Origin: Leeuwenhoekiella blandensis MED217
GTDB lineage: Bacteria; Bacteroidota; Bacteroidia; Flavobacteriales; Flavobacteriaceae
Length of the DNA stretch: 64,000 bases
Direction of reading: 5' to 3'
Assembly: GCF_000152985.1 (NCBI RefSeq)
Contig: NZ_CH672395.1
Coordinates: 3,693,823-3,757,822, forward strand
Both the position numbers and the translations under genes were made by a program. The notes under the pieces were generated by a model. It was not told where the DNA came from and did not search any database. It worked only from the letters and a program-made list of their open reading frames with translations. Positions within the stretch are counted from its first letter, which is position 1; each line of letters starts with the position of its first letter. This document shows positions 34,314-42,467 of this stretch, in pieces.

Positions 34314-35063
34314 TTATTTCTTATTCTTATTAAGCAACTTGTTTATGTCTTCCATCAAAATATCTATTTGTGAGGTTTCTTCTCCTTCAACTTCCGGCGC
34401 TCCTTGCGGAATAAACCCACGATAATAGATCAAAGGATTTCCAAAATCATCTTTTCGCGAGCGAATGAATCCATTTTGATCTACCAAAGCAAATAATCCT
34501 GAATGCTGAAAATTTCCTTCAATATTAGGGTTCTCCTGAGCCAAAAGATTGAAACCCACATTAGCCAACTCATAGATTTCTTCTCGTGCTCCGGTCATTA
34601 AATGCCAGTCAGGATCAGTAATACCGTAACTCTGGGTATATTCTTTTAAAACTTCTGGAGTGTCATGCTCCGGATCTATACTAAAGCTCGCGATACCAAA
34701 ATTTGGATTGTCTTTAAATGTGTTTTGTATATGTACGAGATTTTTGTTCATCGGGATGCAAATAGTAGGACATCGAGTGAAAAAAAACTCTACAAGAAAG
34801 ACTTTTCCTTTGTAGGTATCTTCGGTTATAGTATCTCTGTTTTGATCTATAAACTCAAAATGTGGCACTTTTCGATCAGCGCCATTGACATTGATATAAG
34901 ACAACTCGCCATCATCTTCTTGAGTATCGAGCTGCACAACATTAAGTCGGTCATTGTCGAGCACCTTGCCACCCATCACGCGATCTATAATTTTTGGGAT
35001 CACAATGATTCCAAAAATGAGGACTATCACGGCAACACCAATATATGTTTTCTTTCTATTCAT
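34314..35063 (-). CDS. SCO1/SenC-family copper chaperone
   Basis: A 249-residue membrane-anchored thioredoxin-fold protein that helps build the CuA site of cytochrome oxidase subunit II. An N-terminal anchor helix spans about 5-23. The copper motif CPTIC has C98 and C102, and the ligand histidine lies in NFQHSGLF near 188, so all three ligands are present. It sits between a degenerate SCO-like gene (5 bp upstream) and DUF420, within an oxidase maturation series. Confidence 0.93.
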   Translation of the reverse strand: MNRKKTYIGVAVIVLIFGIIVIPKIIDRVMGGKVLDNDRLNVVQLDTQEDDGELSYINVNGADRKVPHFEFIDQNRDTITEDTYKGKVFLVEFFFTRCPTICIPMNKNLVHIQNTFKDNPNFGIASFSIDPEHDTPEVLKEYTQSYGITDPDWHLMTGAREEIYELANVGFNLLAQENPNIEGNFQHSGLFALVDQNGFIRSRKDDFGNPLIYYRGFIPQGAPEVEGEETSQIDILMEDINKLLNKNKK

Positions 35064-35068
35064 TGCAT

Positions 35069-35701
35069 TTACTTTTTGCGATCTGCATTATTCTTTTTTA
35101 AAGCCAAGCGATATTCAGCCAAAACAATTTTAACGTCATCTTTCATTTTATCGGCCAATTCAGCAATATCAGAGCTATCATATCCGTAAAGTACACCGTA
35201 ATCTTCATCATCATCTCTCCCGCGCAGCTTTCGGTCTTTATCAATGATAAAAATATAGGGGGAGCCTCCATCCTCTTGAAGGGAATAAGGCGTGTTTAAA
35301 GAATTAAAAACCGTGTTGATATTGGCCTGAGGGGTTTGTACAAAATACCAGTTAGATAAGTCTACTAGTTGGCTTAACTCATAGGTCACCTTATCTAAAG
35401 CATCCTGATCGATAGTCTCTGGCACTAAATACACGAATTGAAAATCATCAAAACCAGAAAACGACTTAAATATTTTTTGGTTCAAATTGAAAAGATCACC
35501 GCCGTCTCGCTCGATGGTATTGCCTAAAAAACCGAGTACCGTGATTTTATTTTCTAACCTCACATCTTGCTGAAGCTTTAACTCTGGAATCTCTTCCTCA
35601 ATAACTGGTAATTTGGCAAAATTGTGCACACCAGAAGCAAAGAAAAGGTAGGCTACAATGGGTAGAATAAACAAAACACCTAGAACAATAAACTTCTTCA
35701 T
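35069..35701 (-). CDS. Membrane-anchored SCO-like protein lacking the copper cysteines
   Basis: A 210-residue protein with an N-terminal helix (about 3-23). Its pattern resembles a SCO/thioredoxin fold: ITVLGFLGNTIERDGGDLFNLNQKIF, FQFVYLVPETIDQDALDKV and SPYIFIIDKDRKLRGRDDDED. Where SCO proteins have CxxxC, it has GNTIERDG and no cysteines at all. It starts the unit SCO-DUF420-CAMC, behind a predicted promoter. I read it as a degenerate SCO-like accessory protein; it could also be an unrelated redox-fold protein. Confidence 0.6.
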   Translation of the reverse strand: MKKFIVLGVLFILPIVAYLFFASGVHNFAKLPVIEEEIPELKLQQDVRLENKITVLGFLGNTIERDGGDLFNLNQKIFKSFSGFDDFQFVYLVPETIDQDALDKVTYELSQLVDLSNWYFVQTPQANINTVFNSLNTPYSLQEDGGSPYIFIIDKDRKLRGRDDDEDYGVLYGYDSSDIAELADKMKDDVKIVLAEYRLALKKNNADRKK

Positions 35702-35735
35702 CTCAACCTTATTAAGCTATTTTAAACAGCGATTG

Positions 35736-35743
35736 CAAAGGTA
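35736..35743 (-). promoter_or_regulatory. Predicted promoter of the SCO-like/SCO/DUF420 unit
   Basis: Minus-strand TACCTTTG (35743-35736) matches TAnnTTTG, about 35 bp before the start at 35701. A TTG lies 24 nt upstream (35770-35768), a little far for -33. Confidence 0.5.
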
Positions 35744-35775
35744 CATCACAGGGAGCTTTCCATAAAACAAGGCAT

Positions 35776-35808
35776 AAAAAAAGACGGCGATTGCCGTCTC
35801 TTTTTTTT
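35776..35808 (-). terminator. Intrinsic terminator after oxidase subunit IV gene
   Basis: AGACGGC (35782-35788) pairs with GCCGTCT (35793-35799) around GATT. T-runs flank it on both strands, so it could act in either direction; on the minus strand it ends the cyoE-cox3-cox3-cox4 series. Confidence 0.85.
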
Positions 35809-35822
35809 ATGTTTTGATCTTC

Positions 35823-36182
35823 TTAAAAATCCCAGCTGATGTAACCATCTCGATAAACATCAAAGATGTAATCACCTTCTGTAAGAAGTATAAAAATCAA
35901 ATAGCATACTAAGAAAATTCCGGTCCAAACAATTGAACGACGAAGTCCTTTAGTCTCGTGCTCCATGTGCATGAACGCCCAAGTAATATAATATGCTTTG
36001 TATAATGTAAGAATGATAAAGATCCAGTTAAGTAAGTGCATTCTTAAAAGATGCGTCTCAACAAGGAATTCTGGTCGTATAATACCTAGTATTACTTCTA
36101 CAATTGTCACAACCGATAGGATTGCAAAAACTGTCCAAATTCTTTTTGTGGCTGAACCGTGATTTGATGCGTCGTGTGCCAT
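35823..36182 (-). CDS. Cytochrome c oxidase subunit IV family protein
   Basis: A 119-residue membrane protein with three predicted helices (about 15-35, 45-67, 78-102). The segment AYYITWAFMHMEHETKGLRRSIVW is typical of bacterial COX4/CtaF-type proteins that stabilise the oxidase. It follows subunit III by 27 bp and precedes a strong terminator. Confidence 0.88.
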   Translation of the reverse strand: MAHDASNHGSATKRIWTVFAILSVVTIVEVILGIIRPEFLVETHLLRMHLLNWIFIILTLYKAYYITWAFMHMEHETKGLRRSIVWTGIFLVCYLIFILLTEGDYIFDVYRDGYISWDF

Positions 36183-36209
36183 TATAATGTTTTTAAAATC
36201 TCGTATTAA

Positions 36210-37193
36210 TTAAACTAGGTAGAAGAATGTAAATACAAATACCCAAACTAAATCTACAAAGTGCCAGTAAAGACCAACTTTCTCAACCATCTCGTAGCTT
36301 CCTCTACGCTCATAAGTTCCCAGGATCACATTGATAAAGATAATAATGTTAATTATTACCCCAGAAAATACGTGGAAACCATGGAAACCTGTAATAAAGA
36401 AAAAGAAATCAGCAAAAAGTGGAGGTCCATATTCGTTATGCACCAAGTTTGCTCCTTGAACTACACCAATAGCATCATTCTCTAATTTTGCTAAAGATGC
36501 TTCACGAGATAAAATAGTCTTTTCTCCAGCTTCGTTTAACATTTGCGTACGCACCAAAAGATCTGGATTTGCTTTAAAGCCTTCAACAACTTCTGCAAGT
36601 TCAAAATCTGGCATTGAACTTTCAGACTCATACCATAAAGCTTCACTCTTGGTTAGCTGTGTTCTATCGCTTGGTAATTCTACCGCAAAACTTTCTAAAG
36701 CTACTTGCTCTCCTTCAGCATTTACTACTTGAAGAATTTTACCTCCTTTAGTTTCTATAGCGCCATACTCACCAGAAATGAAATTTGCCCATTCCCAAGC
36801 CTGAGAACCTACAAAGACAAATCCTCCTAATATGGTAAAGAACATATACCATATCACTTTGTTCTTCTTCATCTGGTGCCCTGCATCTACCGCAAGTACC
36901 ATGGTTACCGAAGAAAAAATCAGAATAAACGTCATCAATGCCACATAGTACATTGGTGCATCTACCCCGTGCAAAAACGGAAAGTGTGTAAACACTTCAT
37001 CGGCAATGGGCCACTGGTTAATAAATTTAAATCGAGAAAATCCATAAGCAGCAAGAAATCCAGAAAAGGTAAGGGCATCAGAAAGGATGAAAAACCACAT
37101 CATCATCTTTCCATAGCTCGCTTTTAATGGCTGAGAGTCTCCGCCTCCCCAAATTTTGCCTTCGGTGCCTGTTTTAACAGCAGTAGCGTCCAT
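36210..37193 (-). CDS. Cytochrome c oxidase subunit III, long form
   Basis: A 327-residue seven-helix protein of the CoxIII family. Conserved parts are SQAWEWANFISGEYGA, FFFITGFHGFHVFSGVI and GLYWHFVDLVWVFVFTFFYLV (the last with the subunit III His-Phe-Val-Asp signature). About 110 extra hydrophilic residues (roughly 145-255) sit between the helix after SGEYGA and FADFFFFITGFHG. They probably form an extramembrane domain. A canonical promoter (37220-37251) lies upstream, so it can be made independently of the short subunit III before it. Confidence 0.92.
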   Translation of the reverse strand: MDATAVKTGTEGKIWGGGDSQPLKASYGKMMMWFFILSDALTFSGFLAAYGFSRFKFINQWPIADEVFTHFPFLHGVDAPMYYVALMTFILIFSSVTMVLAVDAGHQMKKNKVIWYMFFTILGGFVFVGSQAWEWANFISGEYGAIETKGGKILQVVNAEGEQVALESFAVELPSDRTQLTKSEALWYESESSMPDFELAEVVEGFKANPDLLVRTQMLNEAGEKTILSREASLAKLENDAIGVVQGANLVHNEYGPPLFADFFFFITGFHGFHVFSGVIINIIIFINVILGTYERRGSYEMVEKVGLYWHFVDLVWVFVFTFFYLV

Positions 37194-37219
37194 ATTTTAA
37201 TATCGGTTTATAAGCGTTG

Positions 37220-37254
37220 CAAAAATAGTTATTTTAAAAATGCTTTTCAAAGCA
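37220..37254 (-). promoter_or_regulatory. Predicted promoter of the long subunit III gene
   Basis: Minus-strand TTTG (37251-37248), 20 nt, then TATTTTTG (37227-37220) fits the consensus. A 14-bp palindrome, TGCTTT-TC-AAAGCA (37241-37254), overlaps the -33 element and may be a control site. Confidence 0.7.
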
Positions 37255-37323
37255 ATAATCGGTATTTATAACCATTCAAAAAAAAGAATTTTAAAGAATC
37301 GTTAGTATTATAGGCTGTCTTTG

Positions 37324-37917
37324 TTAATGAATCAAATCATCTGCAAACAGAAAAAACAAAAACAGATACACCCAAAGGATGTCTACAAAATGCCAAAACG
37401 TTGCTCCTAAAGACAAACCAAGCATTTGATCTTTAGTGTATTTACCTCTTAGTTGCTGCACGATCACCACCAGAAGCACAATCAATCCGGCAGCTACGTG
37501 TACAATATGACTTATTACAAAAGCATAGATAAACGACGTGGTCACGGTACTTTCACTACCTGTAAAAAAGTATCCGTTAGCGATAATTTGGTCAAAACCT
37601 ACAAACTGAAACACCACAAAAGCGACTCCCAGTGCCAGCGTGACAAGCAAGGACAGGGTAGCCAAACTCTTTTTTCCCGATTTCACCGCTTGTTTAGACA
37701 CAAGCATAGACAAACTGCTCAAAACAATGATCAAGGTGCTGATGTAAAAAGCCTGAGGCAATTCAAAATCGCGCAACCAGTCGCGACGCTCACTACTCAC
37801 AATGTATGCACTGGTCAAACCGGCAAACATCATCGAGAGACTAATGATCCCAAACCACAGCATCATTTTTTTTGAACGTGCTATTTTGACTTGTTCAGAT
37901 TGTGAAGTATAATCCAT
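37324..37917 (-). CDS. Cytochrome c oxidase subunit III, short form
   Basis: A 197-residue, five-helix member of the heme-copper oxidase subunit III family. It has MMLWFGIISLSMMFAGLTSAY at the start and LGATFWHFVDILWVYLFLFF at the end, with the conserved His-Phe-Val-Asp. It begins 1 bp past the heme O synthase stop. It lacks the large insertion of the 327-residue paralogue downstream. Both may be present in one oxidase, as is usual in this class. Confidence 0.9.
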   Translation of the reverse strand: MDYTSQSEQVKIARSKKMMLWFGIISLSMMFAGLTSAYIVSSERRDWLRDFELPQAFYISTLIIVLSSLSMLVSKQAVKSGKKSLATLSLLVTLALGVAFVVFQFVGFDQIIANGYFFTGSESTVTTSFIYAFVISHIVHVAAGLIVLLVVIVQQLRGKYTKDQMLGLSLGATFWHFVDILWVYLFLFFLFADDLIH

Positions 37918-37918
37918 C

Positions 37919-38827
37919 TTATCTCAAAAATTTATCTGCTACGTAAATGATCTGAATCAAGGTAATATAACTTACGCTTGAAAGCATCAAACGCTTTGCA
38001 GTAACATTATTTTTATATTTAAAAAGCCGAATTGCATAATACAGTAAAAGCAACCCTAAGATGGCCACCAAAACTGCCGAAATAGGCGTTAGATATAATC
38101 TTCCGGTCACTCCAAAAACAGGAATCAAAGAAACCAAAACGGTCCAAATCGTATACAAAATCACCTGTACTGCGGTCCCGCGATCACGCTTTCCGGTAGG
38201 TAACATAAAGAATCCACCTTTTTTATAATCGTCATACAGAAACCAACCAATAGCCCAAAAGTGCGGGAATTGCCAAAAAAACTGAAGCATAAATAGCGTC
38301 CCTGCTTCAATACCAAAATCTCCTGTTGCTGCTACCCAACCCATCATAAATGGAATAGCACCCGGAAAAGCCCCTACAAAAACAGAAAGCGGTGTTTTGG
38401 TCTTTAAAGGTGTATAAACACACACATAAAGAAAAATAGAAATTCCACCAAAAATCGCAGTGATCGGGTTGATGTAGTAAAGCGTAATGAGCCCTAAAAT
38501 AGTAAACACACAAGCTATTATAAATGCTGTGCGCACGCTCATTCTGCCCGAAGGAACCGGACGATTTTTGGTTCGATCCATCAAGGCATCAAGATCTTTC
38601 TCTATGATTTGATTATACGCGTTAGAAGCGCCAACCATAAGATAACCACCTACAGCCAATAAAAGAATCGTTAACCAGTCAAATGTATAAGCGCCTAGAA
38701 GATATCCTGCCATACTCGAAAAAACCACACTGATAGCAAGACGCATCTTTGTGATTTCTTTGAAATCGATCCAGAGTGATGATGGCGACTTATGGGTTTC
38801 TACGAGGCTCAAAAGTGTGTTATTCAA
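37919..38827 (-). CDS. cyoE: Heme O synthase (protoheme IX farnesyltransferase)
   Basis: A polytopic UbiA-fold prenyltransferase of about 302 residues that farnesylates heme B to heme O, needed for heme A/O oxidases. The NAYNQIIEKDLDALMDRTK stretch has both Asp of the DxxxD motif and is followed by NRPVPSGRM. I place the start at the TTG at 38827 (giving M-NNTLLSLVETHK). The farther TTG at 38848 overlaps the predicted -7 box, and the first ATG (at TK-MRLAISVV) would lose a conserved segment. It heads the oxidase subunit III series. Confidence 0.93.
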   Translation of the reverse strand: MNNTLLSLVETHKSPSSLWIDFKEITKMRLAISVVFSSMAGYLLGAYTFDWLTILLLAVGGYLMVGASNAYNQIIEKDLDALMDRTKNRPVPSGRMSVRTAFIIACVFTILGLITLYYINPITAIFGGISIFLYVCVYTPLKTKTPLSVFVGAFPGAIPFMMGWVAATGDFGIEAGTLFMLQFFWQFPHFWAIGWFLYDDYKKGGFFMLPTGKRDRGTAVQVILYTIWTVLVSLIPVFGVTGRLYLTPISAVLVAILGLLLLYYAIRLFKYKNNVTAKRLMLSSVSYITLIQIIYVADKFLR

Positions 38828-38845
38828 GGGCTTTAAAAAGTCGTG

Positions 38846-38876
38846 CAAAGATACTGCACGAAGTACTTCTACACAA
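38846..38876 (-). promoter_or_regulatory. cyoE: Predicted cyoE promoter
   Basis: Minus-strand TTG (38876-38874), 20 nt, then TATCTTTG (38853-38846). The inferred transcript start near 38840 leaves about 13 nt before the TTG start at 38827. Confidence 0.65.
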
Positions 38877-38938
38877 CCAAATCACAACTTAATATAAGTG
38901 CTTTAACTCCTTAAATCTTCAGCCGTAAAAGCTTTGAT

Positions 38939-39340
38939 TTACTCCAAACCTACTGCATCATAAACCTGAACGCGCTCCCATAAATGCTCAGCTTCTTCAA
39001 TAAATTTTAGATGCACGGGCTCTTGTTGATACTTATTCTGAATTTCTTTGGAAGGAAAAGTCAATATAATCGAATACGTCCAACTATTGTCTACAACCTC
39101 ACGCGGCGTGTTGGCCGGCTGCCCGATAAATTGCGTTTGTGCATATTCACTGGTACTTAAAAACTTTTTTAACGAAGCTTCAAAAGCCTTGCGATCTTCT
39201 TGACTGTCGGGATTCTTTAACCAGAAGTAAACGACGTGTGCAAAATTTGGATCAAATTCTTTCATAGTTGAAGTTTCAGTTTTACAAGATACAGCCGTTA
39301 CACAAAAAAGCACAACCAGCCCTAGCAGTGTTGTTTTCAT
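38939..39340 (-). CDS. Dabb-family (stress-responsive alpha/beta barrel) lipoprotein
   Basis: A 133-residue protein from the ATG at 39340. A lipoprotein signal ends VTAVSC, so Cys16 or so becomes lipidated. The Dabb domain follows: FAHVVYFWLKNPDSQEDRK with the typical His-Val-Val-x-Phe start, and later YSIILTFPS and HLKFIEEAEHLWERVQVYD. The family's biochemical role is mostly unknown. It lies 10 bp after the RemB-like gene. Reading from 39394 would overlap that gene by 44 bp and spoil the signal peptide. Confidence 0.82.
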   Translation of the reverse strand: MKTTLLGLVVLFCVTAVSCKTETSTMKEFDPNFAHVVYFWLKNPDSQEDRKAFEASLKKFLSTSEYAQTQFIGQPANTPREVVDNSWTYSIILTFPSKEIQNKYQQEPVHLKFIEEAEHLWERVQVYDAVGLE

Positions 39341-39350
39341 CTTTAAAATT

Positions 39351-41459
39351 TTAATAATCGTAATACCAATTAAAGATATCGGTTCTAATACCAAAATTCA
39401 CCCAAACCGTGCTTTCTTCAAAGTTCACGGGGTCAAATTGGTCTATAGTATGATTGCGATATAAGACATTGGTATACAATTTAAAGTTTGTAGAAGGATT
39501 AACAATGTAACCTAATTCTATATTCCCGATTAAGGTGTTTGCCGTATTTCCCTGACCGATCTCAATACCAAATTCGCTCGGGATATTTTCATCATTTCCA
39601 TAAATACTTCCTCCATAATAAACATCATCTATAGCTCCCAGTTCAAAACCGCGCTTGCCATAAATTGCTTTTGCTGTACCATACCAGCGGTCATTTTGAT
39701 ATCTGGCAATCGCAATAAACTCTCTAAAGTTAGCACCCCACAAATGCGCCATAGACTGATTGTTGTGACCATAATTCAACACAATCTCATTATTACTATA
39801 CACATAAGGACGCACCTGATTATACTCCAGCTGAAGTTGTAAATTCTCAATATTGAAAGCATCGTAATACTTGACACCTAACTGCACTCCTTGTTTATTC
39901 TGAAAACTTTTGTTTGAACTAAAAACCGCTCCGGTTGAAAATTCATCGATGATCACTTGAGCATAAGCATTAAAACGGTCGCTAAACTTATATTTTGCAC
40001 TCAAGCCGATAAGCGCATTTCCGCCACGAGAACCGGTTGAAAATTCGATTGCCCGATAAAAAATTATAGGATTTAAATAATTTAAGTCAAAGCCTCGGTC
40101 ATTATCATTGGTCCAGATCACATTTTCAAAAAATCCTAAATTCAATCGTTTGGTAGCATTAAAACTCAAATAATGATTTGCCATGAATTTAGTTCTAAAA
40201 GAACCATTCTCGGTGACATCCGATCGAACATCTCTTAAAGACATCCACGTATTGGTGTATTTAAACTTCCAAAACTTCGTACTCATTTTAAAAAATGGAT
40301 ACGGACTCGCATTATCACTCAACAACAACGAGCGATAGCCATCACCTATAAAGTTTTTCCCGTGACCAAATTGAAAATTGAAATACTTGCTAGGCGAGTA
40401 AGACAAATAAGCTTCAGCTACCGGATAATCAAAATTCCCATCAGCAGCCTCTGCCGCAATACCTCTTCCCGGTACAATAGCAGGATTTCCGCCATCTGGC
40501 GCGATCGAGCGTGCTAATCGATTGTAATACCCGGCAAAACTTCCCTGGCTTTCATAAAAAACGGTGTAAAAATTAAGTTTACTTCCTAAACCTCCTTGAA
40601 AAATTACCGCCCGCGTATTGTTGTAGGTAAAACTTTGATCTTCATTATCTGCAGTTTCAAAACCCAACTGCAAATCTGCAGCAGGATCCAGCGTAAACCA
40701 ATAGTCATCACCTTGCAAAGTCACCATATGTTCATTCCAAAGCTTACGCCCGAACCAAGATGATTTATCCTTATAAAGCGTTTCACGCTTTTGCTTAAAA
40801 TCATAATAATTATTTACCTCTGTATAAAGGAAGGGCTTACTACTCGTGTGCGCATTTGTTCCTACCGCATTCATCTCCTGATCAAATCTGCTATAGGTTT
40901 GATGTGAAAAAGGCACATACAATTGAGAGTCGTACTCTCTGTTTTTAAATGGAAAAGTCTTGATCGCATCATATTCCGACTCTAGATCTTCAACCGGAGT
41001 TGCTCCGTAAGACACATTATCCTCTTCATTACTAGATTCAGACTGAAACCCTTCGGGCACCGGTATAGGCATACTGAATTGCATATACGTAGGCCTACCA
41101 TTATATGTCGCAGGTTTGATCTTAGGCAACTTCTCAAAAACGCGCATAAGCGCTTCTCGCAAAGCTTCAGAAACTGCCGTGACATTAATTATTTTAAATT
41201 CACCTTCTCGGGTCACCTCAAACAAAACCACCATATCACCGGAATAACTGGAATCAATGATATCCTGCGGAATGACAAAATCGGCTTTAATTTTCGATAT
41301 TAAAGTTTGATTAAAGCACTCTTTTAAAGCAGCATCGCTCACCTGCTCACAAGAATCAAAAACAGGATATTTTTCAAAATTACCATTGATTAATTGTGCT
41401 CTTACCGAAGCTATAACCAACAAGAAAAGAATAATGCTTATCGCCTTTTTTATAGACAT
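39351..41459 (-). CDS. RemB-like gliding motility outer-membrane protein with TonB_C-like N-domain
   Basis: A 702-residue exported protein (signal peptide MSIKKAISIILFLLVIASVRAQ). Residues about 28-135 resemble a TonB C-terminal domain with two cysteines (KYPVFDSCEQVSDAALKEC, then VVLFEVTREGEFKIINV and LPKIKPATYNGRP). The remaining 500 or so residues form repeated amphipathic, aromatic strands (for example YLSYSPSKYFNFQFGHGKNF and FGIEIGQGNTANTLIGNIEL), like the capsule-assembly/Wzi type barrel. This arrangement matches what I know of flavobacterial RemB, linked to gliding. The name rests on recall of the architecture and should be confirmed by search. Confidence 0.65.
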   Translation of the reverse strand: MSIKKAISIILFLLVIASVRAQLINGNFEKYPVFDSCEQVSDAALKECFNQTLISKIKADFVIPQDIIDSSYSGDMVVLFEVTREGEFKIINVTAVSEALREALMRVFEKLPKIKPATYNGRPTYMQFSMPIPVPEGFQSESSNEEDNVSYGATPVEDLESEYDAIKTFPFKNREYDSQLYVPFSHQTYSRFDQEMNAVGTNAHTSSKPFLYTEVNNYYDFKQKRETLYKDKSSWFGRKLWNEHMVTLQGDDYWFTLDPAADLQLGFETADNEDQSFTYNNTRAVIFQGGLGSKLNFYTVFYESQGSFAGYYNRLARSIAPDGGNPAIVPGRGIAAEAADGNFDYPVAEAYLSYSPSKYFNFQFGHGKNFIGDGYRSLLLSDNASPYPFFKMSTKFWKFKYTNTWMSLRDVRSDVTENGSFRTKFMANHYLSFNATKRLNLGFFENVIWTNDNDRGFDLNYLNPIIFYRAIEFSTGSRGGNALIGLSAKYKFSDRFNAYAQVIIDEFSTGAVFSSNKSFQNKQGVQLGVKYYDAFNIENLQLQLEYNQVRPYVYSNNEIVLNYGHNNQSMAHLWGANFREFIAIARYQNDRWYGTAKAIYGKRGFELGAIDDVYYGGSIYGNDENIPSEFGIEIGQGNTANTLIGNIELGYIVNPSTNFKLYTNVLYRNHTIDQFDPVNFEESTVWVNFGIRTDIFNWYYDY

Positions 41460-41528
41460 GAATTTAGAAGATTTAGGTTGCGGAAAGATAGCACTTTTTA
41501 AAAACAAGCTCAGCACTCGTAATTCAAC

Positions 41529-41556
41529 AAAAAAAGCCCGCCTTTTCAGGCGAGCT
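41529..41556 (-). terminator. Intrinsic terminator after the 257-residue TonB gene
   Basis: A hairpin AGC-C-CGCCT (41535-41543) with AGGCG-A-GCT (41548-41556), one mismatch, is followed on the minus strand by T-runs (complement of 41529-41534). Confidence 0.8.
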
Positions 41557-41581
41557 TCTCGATACGTATTCTTATATCATG

Positions 41582-42355
41582 TTAATTTTGAACTTTAAAC
41601 CGAATGGGTTGAGAATAAATAACACGCACATTTCTGTTACGCTGTTTACCGGGCTCCATCACGGGAAGTTTATTCATAACGCGTTTAGCTTCTTTTTCTA
41701 AAGCCGGATGCGGCGCGCGCGTTTTAAGGTTTATAATTTCACCATATTCATCAATAGTAAATTGCACGTCTACCCTATTTACTCCTGATAAACCATATTC
41801 TTCCCCTAAGGTCGTATCAAAATTTCGACCGATAAACGCATTGAGTTTTTCCTGCATGCAGGCTTTGCGCTCTGCATTGGTTTTTAAACCTTCACATCCG
41901 GGATAAATAGGAACAGTCTCTACCGCAATAAAAGGTACAGACTCCGGTTCTTCATCGGGAATATCTTTTAAATCTTCTAAACCAGGTACTGCCTCTGTTA
42001 CCGGTTCAGGCTCCTCAAAAATTAAATCATCAATGGGCTCAGGCACATTTTCATCAATCACCGGCGAAACATCAAAAGATTCGATAGGTTTTGGCGGTTT
42101 AGGTTTTACCTCCTCACGTCTGATGGGTTCATTCCACTCATTCATCGTGAGGACTGCAACATCAGGAAGAACTTCTAGCTCATAAACCACAGCAGGTGAT
42201 TTGATTTCGATGACTACGATAGCCAGAATAAGAGCTACAATAAGCCCTATTTGAAAATAAACGACGTTGTTTTTACTTAAATTTACGTCGTGCTTGCTTG
42301 TTGTGCGTGCATCGCTTTGCCGAGCGACTGCAGCGCGTTCTTGTGAATTTTTCAT
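41582..42355 (-). CDS. Energy transducer TonB (257 residues)
   Basis: A TonB protein transmitting proton-motive force to outer-membrane receptors. One membrane helix (about 31-50, VVYFQIGLIVALILAIVVIE) is followed by a Pro/Glu-rich periplasmic stretch (KPKPPKPIESF, EEPEPV). The C-terminal domain (about 150-257) has the cysteine pair in YPGCEGLKTNAERKACMQ and ends VIYSQPIRFKV. It differs from its neighbour at 42468-43196 in linker and C-domain detail, so the two may serve different receptor sets. A terminator follows. Confidence 0.92.
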   Translation of the reverse strand: MKNSQERAAVARQSDARTTSKHDVNLSKNNVVYFQIGLIVALILAIVVIEIKSPAVVYELEVLPDVAVLTMNEWNEPIRREEVKPKPPKPIESFDVSPVIDENVPEPIDDLIFEEPEPVTEAVPGLEDLKDIPDEEPESVPFIAVETVPIYPGCEGLKTNAERKACMQEKLNAFIGRNFDTTLGEEYGLSGVNRVDVQFTIDEYGEIINLKTRAPHPALEKEAKRVMNKLPVMEPGKQRNRNVRVIYSQPIRFKVQN

Positions 42356-42409
42356 AAGAAAAGTTTTAATGATTACTATTCTTTAAAACTTTAACAATAA
42401 GCTTGCCAC

Positions 42410-42445
42410 AAAAAAATCCCGTCGCACATTTGTGGACGGGATTTT
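42410..42445 (-). terminator. Intrinsic terminator after the 242-residue TonB gene
   Basis: AAATCCCGTC (42414-42423) pairs with GACGGGATTT (42435-42444), and inner CACA/TGTG pairs extend it. Seven A at 42410-42416 give a T-run on the minus strand. Confidence 0.88.
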
Positions 42446-42467
42446 AAACTTTATATGTATTCAAGAA

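Noticed and set aside
39341-39394. Longer Dabb protein from TTG 39394
   Set aside because: It would overlap the RemB-like gene and bury the lipoprotein signal.
41460-41516. RemB-like start at GTG 41516
   Set aside because: A clear signal peptide begins at the ATG 41459; the extra 19 residues are not signal-like.
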